From positions 1-32,266 of IMG/VR virus record IMGVR_UViG_3300044712_001904: a stretch of DNA of 32,266 bases; one strand, 5' to 3'. Below the pieces are notes generated by a model that saw nothing but the letters and a program-made list of their open reading frames with translations, was not told the origin of the DNA and ran no database searches. Numbering within the stretch: the stretch's first letter is position 1; each line of letters opens with the position of its first letter. Shown piece after piece: positions 1 to 6,303 of this stretch. The DNA comes from a virus. Both the position numbers and the translations under genes were made by a program.

Positions 1-72
1 CAGCCTGACGCCGCCCGGCTCGCGCTCTGGGCATCCACCCCCTCGCTCCGCCGGCGGCCTCCGCAGCCTGAC

Positions 73-490
73 GCCGGCATCCATGCCGGCTTTTCCTCCC
101 TGTCCGGTCGGCGGCTGCTCCGGAGCTCGAATCCCCGATCAATGTTCCAATGGGCGGATTCTCGCTCCATGCCGGCTGATCCTCGCTAATCGCCCCCTCG
201 CGTTCGGACATCCCTGTCCTCGCTCCGGGGGCGGCCTCGCCGGCTGACGCCGCCCTCCGTGGCGGCTATTCCTCCCTGATCGGTCGGCGCCGGCTCGGAC
301 TCGCATCCTCCAATGTGGATTTACCGGACAGGATGCTCGTCGGCGCCATGCTTCCTTCTCGTCCCGCCTTCGGCTCGAGTTGAAACGAATCTTTGTGAGG
401 TGGCCTGGGCGGGACTCCCCTCCGCTGCGCGCACATCCTGTGCGCTTGCTCCGGGCCGGGTCGTCCGCCTGCCGCCCGCATCCATGCGGG
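73..490. repeat. Five hairpins with a conserved loop core and variable stems
   Basis: Perfect short inverted repeats occur at 73-90, 206-219, 249-266, 429-445 and 475-490. Each is centred on a variant of CATCCATG or CATCCTG (at 249-266 the loop is CTCCGT). The stem sequences differ completely (GCCGGCAT, GGACA, GCCGCC, GCGCACA, CCCGCAT) but each is exactly complementary to its partner arm. Conserved loop with compensating stems indicates that the fold, or the way the repeats arise, is what is kept. Confidence 0.75.
354..386 (+). repeat. 33-bp direct repeat, copy 1 (second copy 523-555)
   Basis: Bases 354-386 and 523-555 match at 32 of 33 positions. The right part of each copy (GTCCCGCCTTCGGC, four other bases, then GTTGAAAC) resembles the minus-strand 3' end of the tRNA-Leu fragment at 593-619, which reads GTCCCGCCTTCGGC, five bases, GTTGAAAC. 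The copies lie in the opposite orientation to that tRNA fragment. Confidence 0.75.
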
Positions 491-522
491 CTGATCCTCG
501 CTAATCGCTCGGCGGCGGACTC

Positions 523-555
523 CCTTCTCGTCCAGCCTTCGGCTCGAGTTGAAAC
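523..555 (+). repeat. 33-bp direct repeat, copy 2
   Basis: Second copy of the unit at 354-386, with one mismatch (CCAGCC in place of CCCGCC). It ends six bases before the terminator hairpin of the tRNA. Confidence 0.75.
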
Positions 556-560
556 TGAAA

Positions 561-588
561 AGGGCCTCCCGGAAATCCGGAAGGCCCT
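561..588 (-). terminator. Rho-independent terminator of the tRNA-Leu transcript
   Basis: On the minus strand AGGGCCT-T-CCGGA, a two-base loop, then TCCGG-G-AGGCCCT form a long hairpin with one G-T pair, followed by TTTTC. It sits 13 bases downstream of the tRNA 3' end, as expected for the original host tRNA terminator. Confidence 0.85.
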
Positions 589-601
589 AATGGTTTCAAC
601 A

Positions 602-654
602 TGGTGCCGAAGGCGGGACTCGAACCCGCACGGATCGCTCCACCACCCCCTCAA
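602..654 (-). tRNA. tRNA-Leu(GAG) 3' fragment; prophage attachment site
   Basis: Read on the minus strand this is an anticodon loop TTGAGGG (anticodon GAG), a GGTGG half-stem, a long variable arm with GGA-GCGA-TCC hairpin, T-arm GCGGG-TTCGAGT-CCCGC, acceptor strand CTTCGGC, discriminator A and encoded CCA. The long variable arm plus discriminator A points to leucine rather than serine. The bases upstream (CACAC) do not pair with GGTGG and no D-arm or 5' acceptor strand follows, so the gene is broken at the anticodon loop. That is the usual crossover site of tyrosine integrases. The intact tRNA should lie at the other prophage end, outside the window. Confidence 0.8.
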
Positions 655-781
655 GTGTGCGGTTTCAGAATATCCGCCGCGTTTCTTCAACGATAACATA
701 CGCTTGAAGATAGGAGCGTTTCCCCATCTTGCACGAAAACAGCCCGTTTCGTGGCTCAAATCCTTATGGGTATCCCAAGTT
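655..781. other. Noncoding phage end next to the attachment core
   Basis: These 127 bases separate the tRNA fragment from the last late gene. They hold three CGTTTC words (680-685, 717-722, 745-750), an inverted repeat TCTTCAA/TTGAAGA (684-690 and 704-710) and TGGG-TAT-CCCA (767-777). These could be integrase arm-type or IHF-like sites. That is inference from position only. Confidence 0.35.
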
Positions 782-1099
782 TCATCCCGCGTTCTGGCCT
801 CCCTCGGGGGAGTCCTCGCCGCGGCGGTGGACATGGAATCCGCAGCTCAGTTTCATGGCGTCGTGCTCGCCCTTGAGCCGGTTGTGATCCGCCGCCAGTC
901 GCTCGTGCTTATCGTATAGGTCAGAGATTTGCGAGAGAGCGGTCTTTTTCAGGTCGGCGATGGAATCGTGGACCGTCTTGAACCCGGCCTCCATCTTTTT
1001 GTCTATCCCGTCGCGATCGCGATTGAGAAGCGACCACAGGACGGTGCCGATGGCTCCCAGCACTGCCAGCACGATCAGGTAGACCGGGACTTGGACCAC
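782..1099 (-). CDS. Small membrane-anchored coiled-coil phage protein
   Basis: About 105 residues beginning at GTG, which overlaps the stop of the preceding gene (TAGTG) and has a G-rich Shine-Dalgarno seven-G run just upstream. I preferred this to a longer frame because the longer version would run deep into the upstream gene. Residues ~4-23 are a hydrophobic membrane segment. The rest is charged and helical, with heptad-like spacing (DRDGIDKKMEAGFKTV, then ISDLYDKHERL), ending in a His/Arg/Gly tail. It is the last gene of the leftward late operon, after the amidase, holin-like and spanin-like genes, so a lysis accessory role is plausible. I do not recognise a named family. Confidence 0.65.
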   Translation of the reverse strand: MVQVPVYLIVLAVLGAIGTVLWSLLNRDRDGIDKKMEAGFKTVHDSIADLKKTALSQISDLYDKHERLAADHNRLKGEHDAMKLSCGFHVHRRGEDSPEGGQNAG

Positions 1100-1539
1100 T
1101 ACAACCCCCCCACGATCAGAATTTTCCCCACCACGAGCGCGGCCGCACCGATTCCCGCCCAGGTCAGCCGTACCTTGACCCCGTCCCACCACGAACCGGT
1201 CCCGGCCTTCAGGTTCTTTTCAGCCTGCATGATCGCCTCGTCCCGCTCGACGACCACGTTGTCAAGCCGGGCCGCCGTGGCCGTGCACGCCTCGGCGCGG
1301 ACCTGATCCGCCTCGAGATGCTCCTGCTGCCACGTCCTGCAAGCGTCGGCCTCGTTTCGTGCCTTCCTGACGCCCTCGGCGTCGCGCAATAGCCCCTCCG
1401 CATCCGACAGCGGGAAGCAGATTTCGTTAGCCACACGGGCCGCTGGGGCCGCCGTATTGTCCGATCCGAAAGCGGGAGCAGCTTGCCCCCCGCCGCAGAG
1501 TTGCAGGATGAGCAGAAACCCGCAAAGCAGCCGTTTCAT
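1099..1539 (-). CDS. Exported coiled-coil protein with C-terminal membrane segment, lysis region
   Basis: A 146-residue protein starting MKRLL, with a GGGGGGTG ribosome site in front; the start overlaps the upstream stop (ATGA). An N-terminal signal-like segment (residues 1-20) ends near a cysteine (LQLCGG), which is only a poor lipobox because the -1 residue is Leu. The middle (about 45-115) is Ala/Glu/Arg-rich and probably coiled coil. Residues ~122-144 form a hydrophobic segment. Its position directly after an inner-membrane spanin-like gene suggests the outer partner of a spanin pair, but the C-terminal membrane segment is not typical of Rz1-type o-spanins. Function is therefore uncertain; existence as a gene is well supported by translational coupling. 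Confidence 0.65.
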   Translation of the reverse strand: MKRLLCGFLLILQLCGGGQAAPAFGSDNTAAPAARVANEICFPLSDAEGLLRDAEGVRKARNEADACRTWQQEHLEADQVRAEACTATAARLDNVVVERDEAIMQAEKNLKAGTGSWWDGVKVRLTWAGIGAAALVVGKILIVGGL

Positions 1540-1898
1540 CGGCACACCCCCCGATACCCGAGCGTTCGGAACCGGTCGACCATATCGCCGGCGCCGCGCG
1601 GCCGTGCCCACGGTGCTGCCGCAGCACGCCGGGCGGATTCCAGCCGGGCCGAGGAAGCCGCTTCCCTTGCCTCGGCGACCGCAAGACGATTCCGTATCTC
1701 GGTCATTTCCGCGGCGTGCCGGTCATCGCCTGCCTTTGCGGCCTCGGCGATCGCTTCCGTTTCCGCCTTCGCTTCCGCCAGCTTCCCCGCTCGGTGGCAC
1801 GAATCGAGGGCAGAGCCTGCGGCAGCCAGAAAGAGCACCGCAATGACCAGCGCAATCCACGGGTTCGACTTGACCCACGTCCACGATTTCGACAGCAA
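1536..1898 (-). CDS. Rz-like inner-membrane spanin candidate
   Basis: 120 residues: a short basic N-terminus, one membrane helix (residues ~14-31), then a long Ala/Glu-rich helical stretch (about 36-95) and a C-terminal tail ending GYRGVCR. This N-in, one-helix, periplasmic coiled-coil layout is that of i-spanins, which with an outer-membrane partner fuse the envelope in the last step of lysis. It follows the holin-like gene by 3 bases and overlaps the next start by 4. No sequence-level match to Rz is claimed; the call rests on topology and position. Confidence 0.6.
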   Translation of the reverse strand: MLSKSWTWVKSNPWIALVIAVLFLAAAGSALDSCHRAGKLAEAKAETEAIAEAAKAGDDRHAAEMTEIRNRLAVAEAREAASSARLESARRAAAAPWARPRGAGDMVDRFRTLGYRGVCR

Positions 1899-1901
1899 GT
1901 T

Positions 1902-2171
1902 TCACCTTCCTTCGGCGTCGGCTTCGGGCGGTGTTTCCAGCGGAGGCGACCCGAGCGGGGAATTAAAGCGGGAGTTGACGTAATGCTTGGCGACGGCGCC
2001 GCCGGTTTTCGTGACGCCGAAAACGCCGATGATCCCCAGGAAGATCATCGACCACTCCGCGGGGAACTTGAACGCGCCCTTGGTCACGAACGAGACCAGG
2101 CCCATGAGCAGGGTGAGCAGTGAGAACAGACCGGCCCACACCTTGCCGTCGGAAAGCAGCAGCTGCAGCAT
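1902..2171 (-). CDS. Holin-like membrane protein
   Basis: 89 residues with two hydrophobic segments (about 12-30 and 40-58) joined by a short FVTKGAFKFP loop, followed by a polar Pro/Glu-rich C-terminal tail. It sits 2 bases downstream of the amidase gene. Small two-helix proteins next to an endolysin are typically holins or antiholins, which control when the inner membrane is opened. The family cannot be fixed from sequence reading alone. Confidence 0.65.
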   Translation of the reverse strand: MLQLLLSDGKVWAGLFSLLTLLMGLVSFVTKGAFKFPAEWSMIFLGIIGVFGVTKTGGAVAKHYVNSRFNSPLGSPPLETPPEADAEGR

Positions 2172-2173
2172 AA

Positions 2174-2740
2174 CTAAGCCCTCCCGGCCGCCCAGGACAG
2201 GACGCCATTCGCGATCGCCTGCGCGTAGTTCGCCGCCGTGTCAGCGTCGGCCAACCATGCCGCCTCTTCATCGTTGGAAAGAAACCCCGTTTCGATGAGA
2301 ACCGCCGGGGCGCTGGTGTGAACCAGCACGTAGAAGCGGGCCTCCCGGTCGGGATCACCGTCGGCCATGTCCGCGCGAAGCCGACGATCCGGGAACGCTT
2401 GCGCGATCGCCCCGAGCAGCTCGGTTGCGCAAAGATCCGACTCGCTCTGCCCGGGGGAGGTCCAGACCTCGATCCCGGCGGCCTCCCAGTTCTTCGCGCT
2501 GTTGCAATGGATCGACAGGAAGAGGTCGGCTTTCCAGACGTTCGAAATGCAGGCGCGATCCGCCAGATAAACGAACGAGTCTGCGCCACGCGTCATGACC
2601 ACATGGTGCCCGGCGTCGGACAGGATCTGCGCGACGCGCTGTGCGTATTCGAGCGCCACGTCGCATTCTCGAAGGTTGAGGCGCATATTGACCGCGCCGG
2701 GGTCGGTTCCGCCGTGGCCGGCGTCGATGACGATTTTCAT
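2174..2740 (-). CDS. N-acetylmuramoyl-L-alanine amidase (Amidase_3), endolysin
   Basis: 188 residues forming a single zinc amidase domain from the first residue. Signature motifs are VIDAGHGG (metal ligand His9), LRECDV (Glu25), LSIHCN (His78) and VLIETGFLSN (catalytic Glu150). The enzyme cuts the amide bond between N-acetylmuramic acid and the first L-alanine of the stem peptide. There is no signal peptide, so access to the wall probably depends on the adjacent holin-like protein. It starts just after a transcription terminator that separates it from the tail fibre gene, which could give the lysis cassette its own expression level. Confidence 0.93.
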   Translation of the reverse strand: MKIVIDAGHGGTDPGAVNMRLNLRECDVALEYAQRVAQILSDAGHHVVMTRGADSFVYLADRACISNVWKADLFLSIHCNSAKNWEAAGIEVWTSPGQSESDLCATELLGAIAQAFPDRRLRADMADGDPDREARFYVLVHTSAPAVLIETGFLSNDEEAAWLADADTAANYAQAIANGVLSWAAGRA

Positions 2741-2750
2741 GGGACCTCCA

Positions 2751-2778
2751 AAATAAAAAGCCCCGTCGAAACGGGGCT
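2751..2778 (-). terminator. Rho-independent terminator between tail fibre and lysis genes
   Basis: Minus strand AGCCCCGT-TTCG-ACGGGGCT hairpin followed by TTTTATTTT. It lies 26 bases after the collar-fibre gene and 10 bases before the amidase start, so lysis genes need readthrough, antitermination or their own promoter. Confidence 0.88.
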
Positions 2779-2804
2779 CGAGCGAGTTGGTTCCGGCAGG
2801 GGCG

Positions 2805-3446
2805 CTACGTCTTGATGATGAAGTTGACTACCTGATAGGGCTGCATGTTGTTGTGGGCAGCGCCCCCGCCGGCGTCGCCGGTATTCGTCACGCCACCGCC
2901 CGTCCCCGGCTGATAATCGACAGCGCCGGCCTGCGCCGTGCTGGCATAGGTGTGGTGATGCGCCGGGATCTCGTTGACCGTCAGGGTGTGCGTTTCGGCC
3001 CCGGACTTGGCCCCCAGCGCGCGGTCGGAGAGACCACTTCCCTGCCCGGCGCCGATCGGCGTTCGGCCGCGCAGGTCCGGCACATTGAACGTGTCGACGT
3101 TGTTTCCCACCCCGAACGCGACCCCGACCACGCCGAACAGGGCGGCGTACGTCGACCGGTTGACCGCCTGGCCGTTGCACAGCAACCACCCGGCGGGTGC
3201 GGCGGCGCCGCCGTACGGCATGATCGACCCGGTCGGCTGAGTCGCAGCGGCCGCGATCGCCGCAGCGATGACCTGGTAAAGCTGGTTCGGGACTCCCGGA
3301 TCGATCGCTTCTCCGAATCCCTCGATCGCCTGGGCGATCTCTTCCTGTACGGCGTTCAGGCAGGCCGCCGGCACGATCGTCCCCAGTTCGCTCGTTGCCG
3401 GGTTGCCGTCGTGGTACCTCGCGTCGGCGGTATTTATACGCTGCAT
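2805..3446 (-). CDS. Tail fibre protein with phage tail collar domain
   Basis: 213 residues. The N-terminal third (1-70) is a helical attachment region seen in tail fibre tips. Residues ~72-130 carry the collar motif: GSIMPYGGAAAPAGWLLCNG, then TFNVPDLRGRTPIGAG. The C-terminus (VNEIPAHHHTY ... NMQPYQVVNFIIKT) is the standard metal-binding, trimer-forming fibre end in which NMQPY and HHH recur. It should be the distal adhesin that contacts the host surface. It is the last morphogenesis gene before the terminator. Confidence 0.9.
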   Translation of the reverse strand: MQRINTADARYHDGNPATSELGTIVPAACLNAVQEEIAQAIEGFGEAIDPGVPNQLYQVIAAAIAAAATQPTGSIMPYGGAAAPAGWLLCNGQAVNRSTYAALFGVVGVAFGVGNNVDTFNVPDLRGRTPIGAGQGSGLSDRALGAKSGAETHTLTVNEIPAHHHTYASTAQAGAVDYQPGTGGGVTNTGDAGGGAAHNNMQPYQVVNFIIKT

Positions 3447-3458
3447 GGTTTGCGCCTC

Positions 3459-4337
3459 CTATGGCACAGAGAACTGGCACACCGTGTGCGCCGGCTTGAT
3501 GTCGTCGAATATTTCGGCCAGCACGAGGCGCGTGAACGACAGCAGCCGATCCCCAGCAGCCGATTCCCCCGCCCGGAATTGCCGGATTGGCGAGTCGTTT
3601 GTCACACCGTCGACCTGCCAGACGTTGGGCTCAGGCTCCGTGATCGTGATCGTCCAGCCGAGACGGGCCGCGTACTCTATGTAATAGGCCCGGGATAGCC
3701 CGGCTCGCTCGTTGAGCTTGGCCAGGATGGCCGTGCGCCGGTCCGTGAGCGACGCGCCGGCGTCCGGCGCGAGGGAAAGAAGCCGCTCCCACTCTCCCAG
3801 GAGGAAAGTCGCCGAGTCGCCGAACATGTCACGTAAAAGCCCCGTTGCCGCGTCGTGCGCCGCGTCGAGCGCCTTGCCTTCGACGCCCGTATCGCCCAGG
3901 TGTGCCCCTCCGAACTGAGAAAGGGGGAAAAGCAGGCGTAGCACGGTCTCGTGAGCACCCTGCGCCGGTTGGGCGGCCGCGACGGGCGTTGCCGATGCCT
4001 CGGGAGATGGCGCCGACTCGCCGCCGGGCCCCACGGCTGTGACGACGTAGTAGTAGGTCGCCCCGTTGAATAGCCCGCCATGGACGTAGTCGTGAAGGAA
4101 TCCCAGCCCTGCGGTTTCCGCCAGCAGGGTGCCGACCTCCGGGGTGACCCCGGTCTCCTGTCCCACGTAGAGGCGATAGGTGACGGCGTCCTGGACCGGG
4201 GACCAGTGGACTGTGACTACCCCATCCCCCGCGTCTGCCGCGATCGCCGCCGGCGGAGCAGGGGGCAGCACTACGTCCGCGAGTGCGCCCCCCAGCCCGT
4301 CGAGCAGTATCTGTCGGCCAAGCCCCTCGAGCAGCAT
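3459..4337 (-). CDS. Mu gp48/YmfQ-type baseplate protein with N-terminal FN3 domain
   Basis: 292 residues in two parts. Residues ~22-118 look like a fibronectin type III domain (PPAPPAAIAADAGDGVVTVH ... VTYRLYVGQE ... TYYYVVTAVGPGGES). Residues ~130-292 match the Mu gp48/YmfQ (DUF2313) pattern: LLRDMFGDSATFLLGEWERL, LTDRRTAILAKL, YYIEYAARLGWTITI. Gp48 proteins sit at the edge of the Mu-type baseplate near the fibres. The usual family member lacks the FN3 module, which may bind carbohydrate on the host. The gene starts directly after the stop of its upstream neighbour (TAGATG). Confidence 0.85.
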   Translation of the reverse strand: MLLEGLGRQILLDGLGGALADVVLPPAPPAAIAADAGDGVVTVHWSPVQDAVTYRLYVGQETGVTPEVGTLLAETAGLGFLHDYVHGGLFNGATYYYVVTAVGPGGESAPSPEASATPVAAAQPAQGAHETVLRLLFPLSQFGGAHLGDTGVEGKALDAAHDAATGLLRDMFGDSATFLLGEWERLLSLAPDAGASLTDRRTAILAKLNERAGLSRAYYIEYAARLGWTITITEPEPNVWQVDGVTNDSPIRQFRAGESAAGDRLLSFTRLVLAEIFDDIKPAHTVCQFSVP

Positions 4338-4766
4338 CTACGGCCTCGGGACCTTGTCGACCACATCACCCGTCGCGTCGACCGTAAGGTCGAAAACCTT
4401 GGCGGTCGTCCCGTCGACGCGCTTGACCGTCTCGGTCAGCGTACCTTTATCCCAGCTGCGCTGGCCGAGGAGGGCGTTTTCGATCGCCTCGATAGATGCT
4501 GGCTCGGCCTCGATGTTTTCAACCTGGGCAACTGCGGCTCCCGAAGAATCGAACACCCCATAGAACCCTTGTTCAGGGAACGTGCCCGGCTCCCACTCAT
4601 ACCGCGATGTCTCGCTGTCCACCACGATTTCACGGGCCGGAGAAAGCTTGCATGCCGCGGTATTCTCGGCAACGAATTCTCCTGCGACGAAATCCCAATA
4701 AAGCGTGGCGTTCCGTGCTTGGAGTGTGAGATTGGCCCCCGACAGATCCTGAAATGCAAGAAGCAT
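4338..4766 (-). CDS. Hypothetical tail-appendage protein
   Basis: 142 residues with an AGGAGGG ribosome site 3 bases before ATG. The sequence is mixed beta-like (ATLYWDFVAGEFV, YGVFDSSGAAVAQVENI) and ends with a motif reminiscent of fibre-associated proteins (LTETVKRVDGTTAKVFDLTV). No signal peptide or membrane segment. It lies between the GDSL hydrolase and the FN3-gp48 gene, so it is probably a structural part or chaperone of the fibre complex. I do not recognise the family. Confidence 0.75.
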   Translation of the reverse strand: MLLAFQDLSGANLTLQARNATLYWDFVAGEFVAENTAACKLSPAREIVVDSETSRYEWEPGTFPEQGFYGVFDSSGAAVAQVENIEAEPASIEAIENALLGQRSWDKGTLTETVKRVDGTTAKVFDLTVDATGDVVDKVPRP

Positions 4767-4774
4767 GGTCCCTC

Positions 4775-5419
4775 CTATAATCCCGCACCGATAAACGATG
4801 CGCCGGCGAGAATGTTATTGGGGTAAAGCGTTGCGGGAATGGCGGTTACCAACTGCCCGGCGATCCAGTCGTGTCCTTGCTGCGACAAATGGATGCCGTC
4901 CGCCTCAGAGAACCAGTCCGCATATTTCGTCGGATTCCCTGCGTCGGCGATCACCGAGGCAAATACATCGAGCATCGGGAATCCGTACTCTTCCGCGAGA
5001 TCACGCACCACTTGGGCGTAGTTGGTCACCGAAGCCGTTGTGTATCCGTAATGCGTGTTCGCCTCATTGACCGGCGGAGGGGTGACAAGGATTGCCTTGG
5101 ACCCGGCAGCCATGATCCCCGTGATTATCGCCCTCATATTGCTTTCGTAGGCTAAGAGCGGCACACGAGTGGGTGTTTCCCCAGGGATGCCGGATGCGGC
5201 CTGCGCATCGTTCGTGCCCAGAAAGAGAACGACGAGCGTAGGATAGTGGACTTCAATCTTGGAGGCGATCCAGCCGATCCAATCATCCGTGCCCGCTCCG
5301 CCGACACCCTCGTTGTAACAATTCCATGACGGCCAGGTTGCCGTAAGTCTCGCTGCGAACGACGGAGACAGGCCATATCCGAATGTTATCGAATCCCCCG
5401 CGAAGACAATGGTTTCCAT
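4775..5419 (-). CDS. SGNH/GDSL hydrolase, tail-associated
   Basis: 214 residues with all four SGNH blocks: block I FAGDSITFG (nucleophile Ser10), block II EGVGGAG (Gly40 region), block III LGTND (Asn70) and block V DGIHLS (Asp174, His177). Such enzymes are esterases; in phage tails they usually remove O-acetyl groups from capsule or lipopolysaccharide. No signal peptide, so it acts on the virion or in the lysate. Its start overlaps the preceding stop by one base (TAATG), showing co-translation with the appendage gene. It sits among fibre genes rather than with metabolic genes. Confidence 0.9.
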   Translation of the reverse strand: METIVFAGDSITFGYGLSPSFAARLTATWPSWNCYNEGVGGAGTDDWIGWIASKIEVHYPTLVVLFLGTNDAQAASGIPGETPTRVPLLAYESNMRAIITGIMAAGSKAILVTPPPVNEANTHYGYTTASVTNYAQVVRDLAEEYGFPMLDVFASVIADAGNPTKYADWFSEADGIHLSQQGHDWIAGQLVTAIPATLYPNNILAGASFIGAGL

Positions 5420-6246
5420 TACGTTATGCTGCCGGCAACAAAGTTGTCAGACGGGGCGGTCGTGTTAGACCAGACCCCAAACCCAGGGGCTCCGGAACCT
5501 ACTTCTGTATTCTCGGCTGTTGCAGCAACAACATCGTTTACAAGAGCTGTTATTACTCCGTTATATACTCTTAACTCAAGCGTGTCTCCGGGAGCGTAGC
5601 CTCCCAATGTTGTGGATGCAATGATTGTATCCACACCGCTTATTGTTTTATATAGATATACGGATGTAGGATTAAATGACGCGTGATAATTGTTTGCGCC
5701 GTTTACTCTTACATAAACCTGTCTTCCAATACCGTCGCCGGCACCTGCAACGATTCGTGCAAATTGGTTGTCTGGCCACGATGCCGGGGCAGCCGCAACC
5801 CAGTATGCCCCGTTGAGCCCGCTCGGAGAGGTGCCGACTGCCCCCCCATCAACCACCTGCATCGCGCTTTGCCCGGAGATCGTTGCAAAGTGGTCGCCGA
5901 TCGAGCCGGCGAAATCGTCCATTGCTAATGGAGTAAAAATTGGGCCCGTGGAGCCAATAGAAACCAGCGCCCCGTTGATGATCGCTTTCAGTTCCCCGCC
6001 AACTATGGCTAGGCCATATTCCCCCGCCGGGATAATGTCCATCGAAGTATTTGGAAGCAGGACAATTCGCCGGTGACCGTCTCCCGGGTCTGCTGTCGAA
6101 ACAGAGCCAAATGCCACATCGTCCGTGGGCCCGTTTCCCGGGGCGAACGTCCCGTCTGCTTGCTTAACCGGCGATTGCCCGACTGTTGCACCAGACATGT
6201 CCCTCATTTTGGAAATCCGGTCGTACAGTTTGGTCAGCAATTTCAC
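5419..6246 (-). CDS. Tail appendage protein with probable C-terminal jelly-roll (LamG-like) domain
   Basis: 275 residues from a GTG start at 6246, which has a perfect AAGGAGG seven bases before it; upstream codons in the same frame are unlikely to be used. The N-terminal ~110 residues are Gly/Pro/Thr-rich and include IVLLPNTSMDIIPAGEYGLA. Residues ~115-275 are beta-rich (FARIVAGAGDGIGRQVYVRV, TLELRVYNGVITALVND, GFGVWSNTTAP), the pattern of concanavalin-like/LamG sugar-binding folds. The C-terminal half is visibly richer in A+T than neighbours (5480-5760), suggesting recent acquisition. Likely the partner of the GDSL hydrolase it overlaps. Confidence 0.75.
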   Translation of the reverse strand: MKLLTKLYDRISKMRDMSGATVGQSPVKQADGTFAPGNGPTDDVAFGSVSTADPGDGHRRIVLLPNTSMDIIPAGEYGLAIVGGELKAIINGALVSIGSTGPIFTPLAMDDFAGSIGDHFATISGQSAMQVVDGGAVGTSPSGLNGAYWVAAAPASWPDNQFARIVAGAGDGIGRQVYVRVNGANNYHASFNPTSVYLYKTISGVDTIIASTTLGGYAPGDTLELRVYNGVITALVNDVVAATAENTEVGSGAPGFGVWSNTTAPSDNFVAGSIT

Positions 6247-6303
6247 TTCAACCTCCTTCGGATGCCCAGGTCTCTTCGGTGACAATCCGGCTGTGTGCCT
6301 GCA

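Larger units (their letters stand above)
1..560. other. Noncoding host flank, repeat-rich
   Basis: I see no credible gene in these 560 bases. Open frames here have Arg/Pro/Ser-rich compositions typical of chance frames in GC-rich DNA and lack ribosome-binding sites. The stretch is made of short hairpins with variable stems and of repeated phrases such as CAGCCTGACGCCG (1-13 and 64-76) and CTGATCCTCGCTAATCG (176-192 and 491-507). It lies beyond the tRNA terminator and is therefore the host side of the attachment site. Confidence 0.7.

Noticed and set aside
206-219. An additional repressor operator at GGACATCCCTGTCC
   Set aside because: The two GGAC/GTCC arms are separated by 6 bases instead of 5, the outer arm bases differ, and it lies in host DNA as one of the variable-stem hairpins.
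1-600. CRISPR array in the repeat-rich flank
   Set aside because: Repeats are irregularly spaced, have variable stems and no constant repeat-spacer alternation; no cas genes are in view.
602-654. Serine rather than leucine identity for the tRNA fragment
   Set aside because: Both have long variable arms, but the discriminator base is A and the acceptor CTTCGGC-A-CCA with GAG in the loop fits leucine; serine tRNAs have discriminator G.
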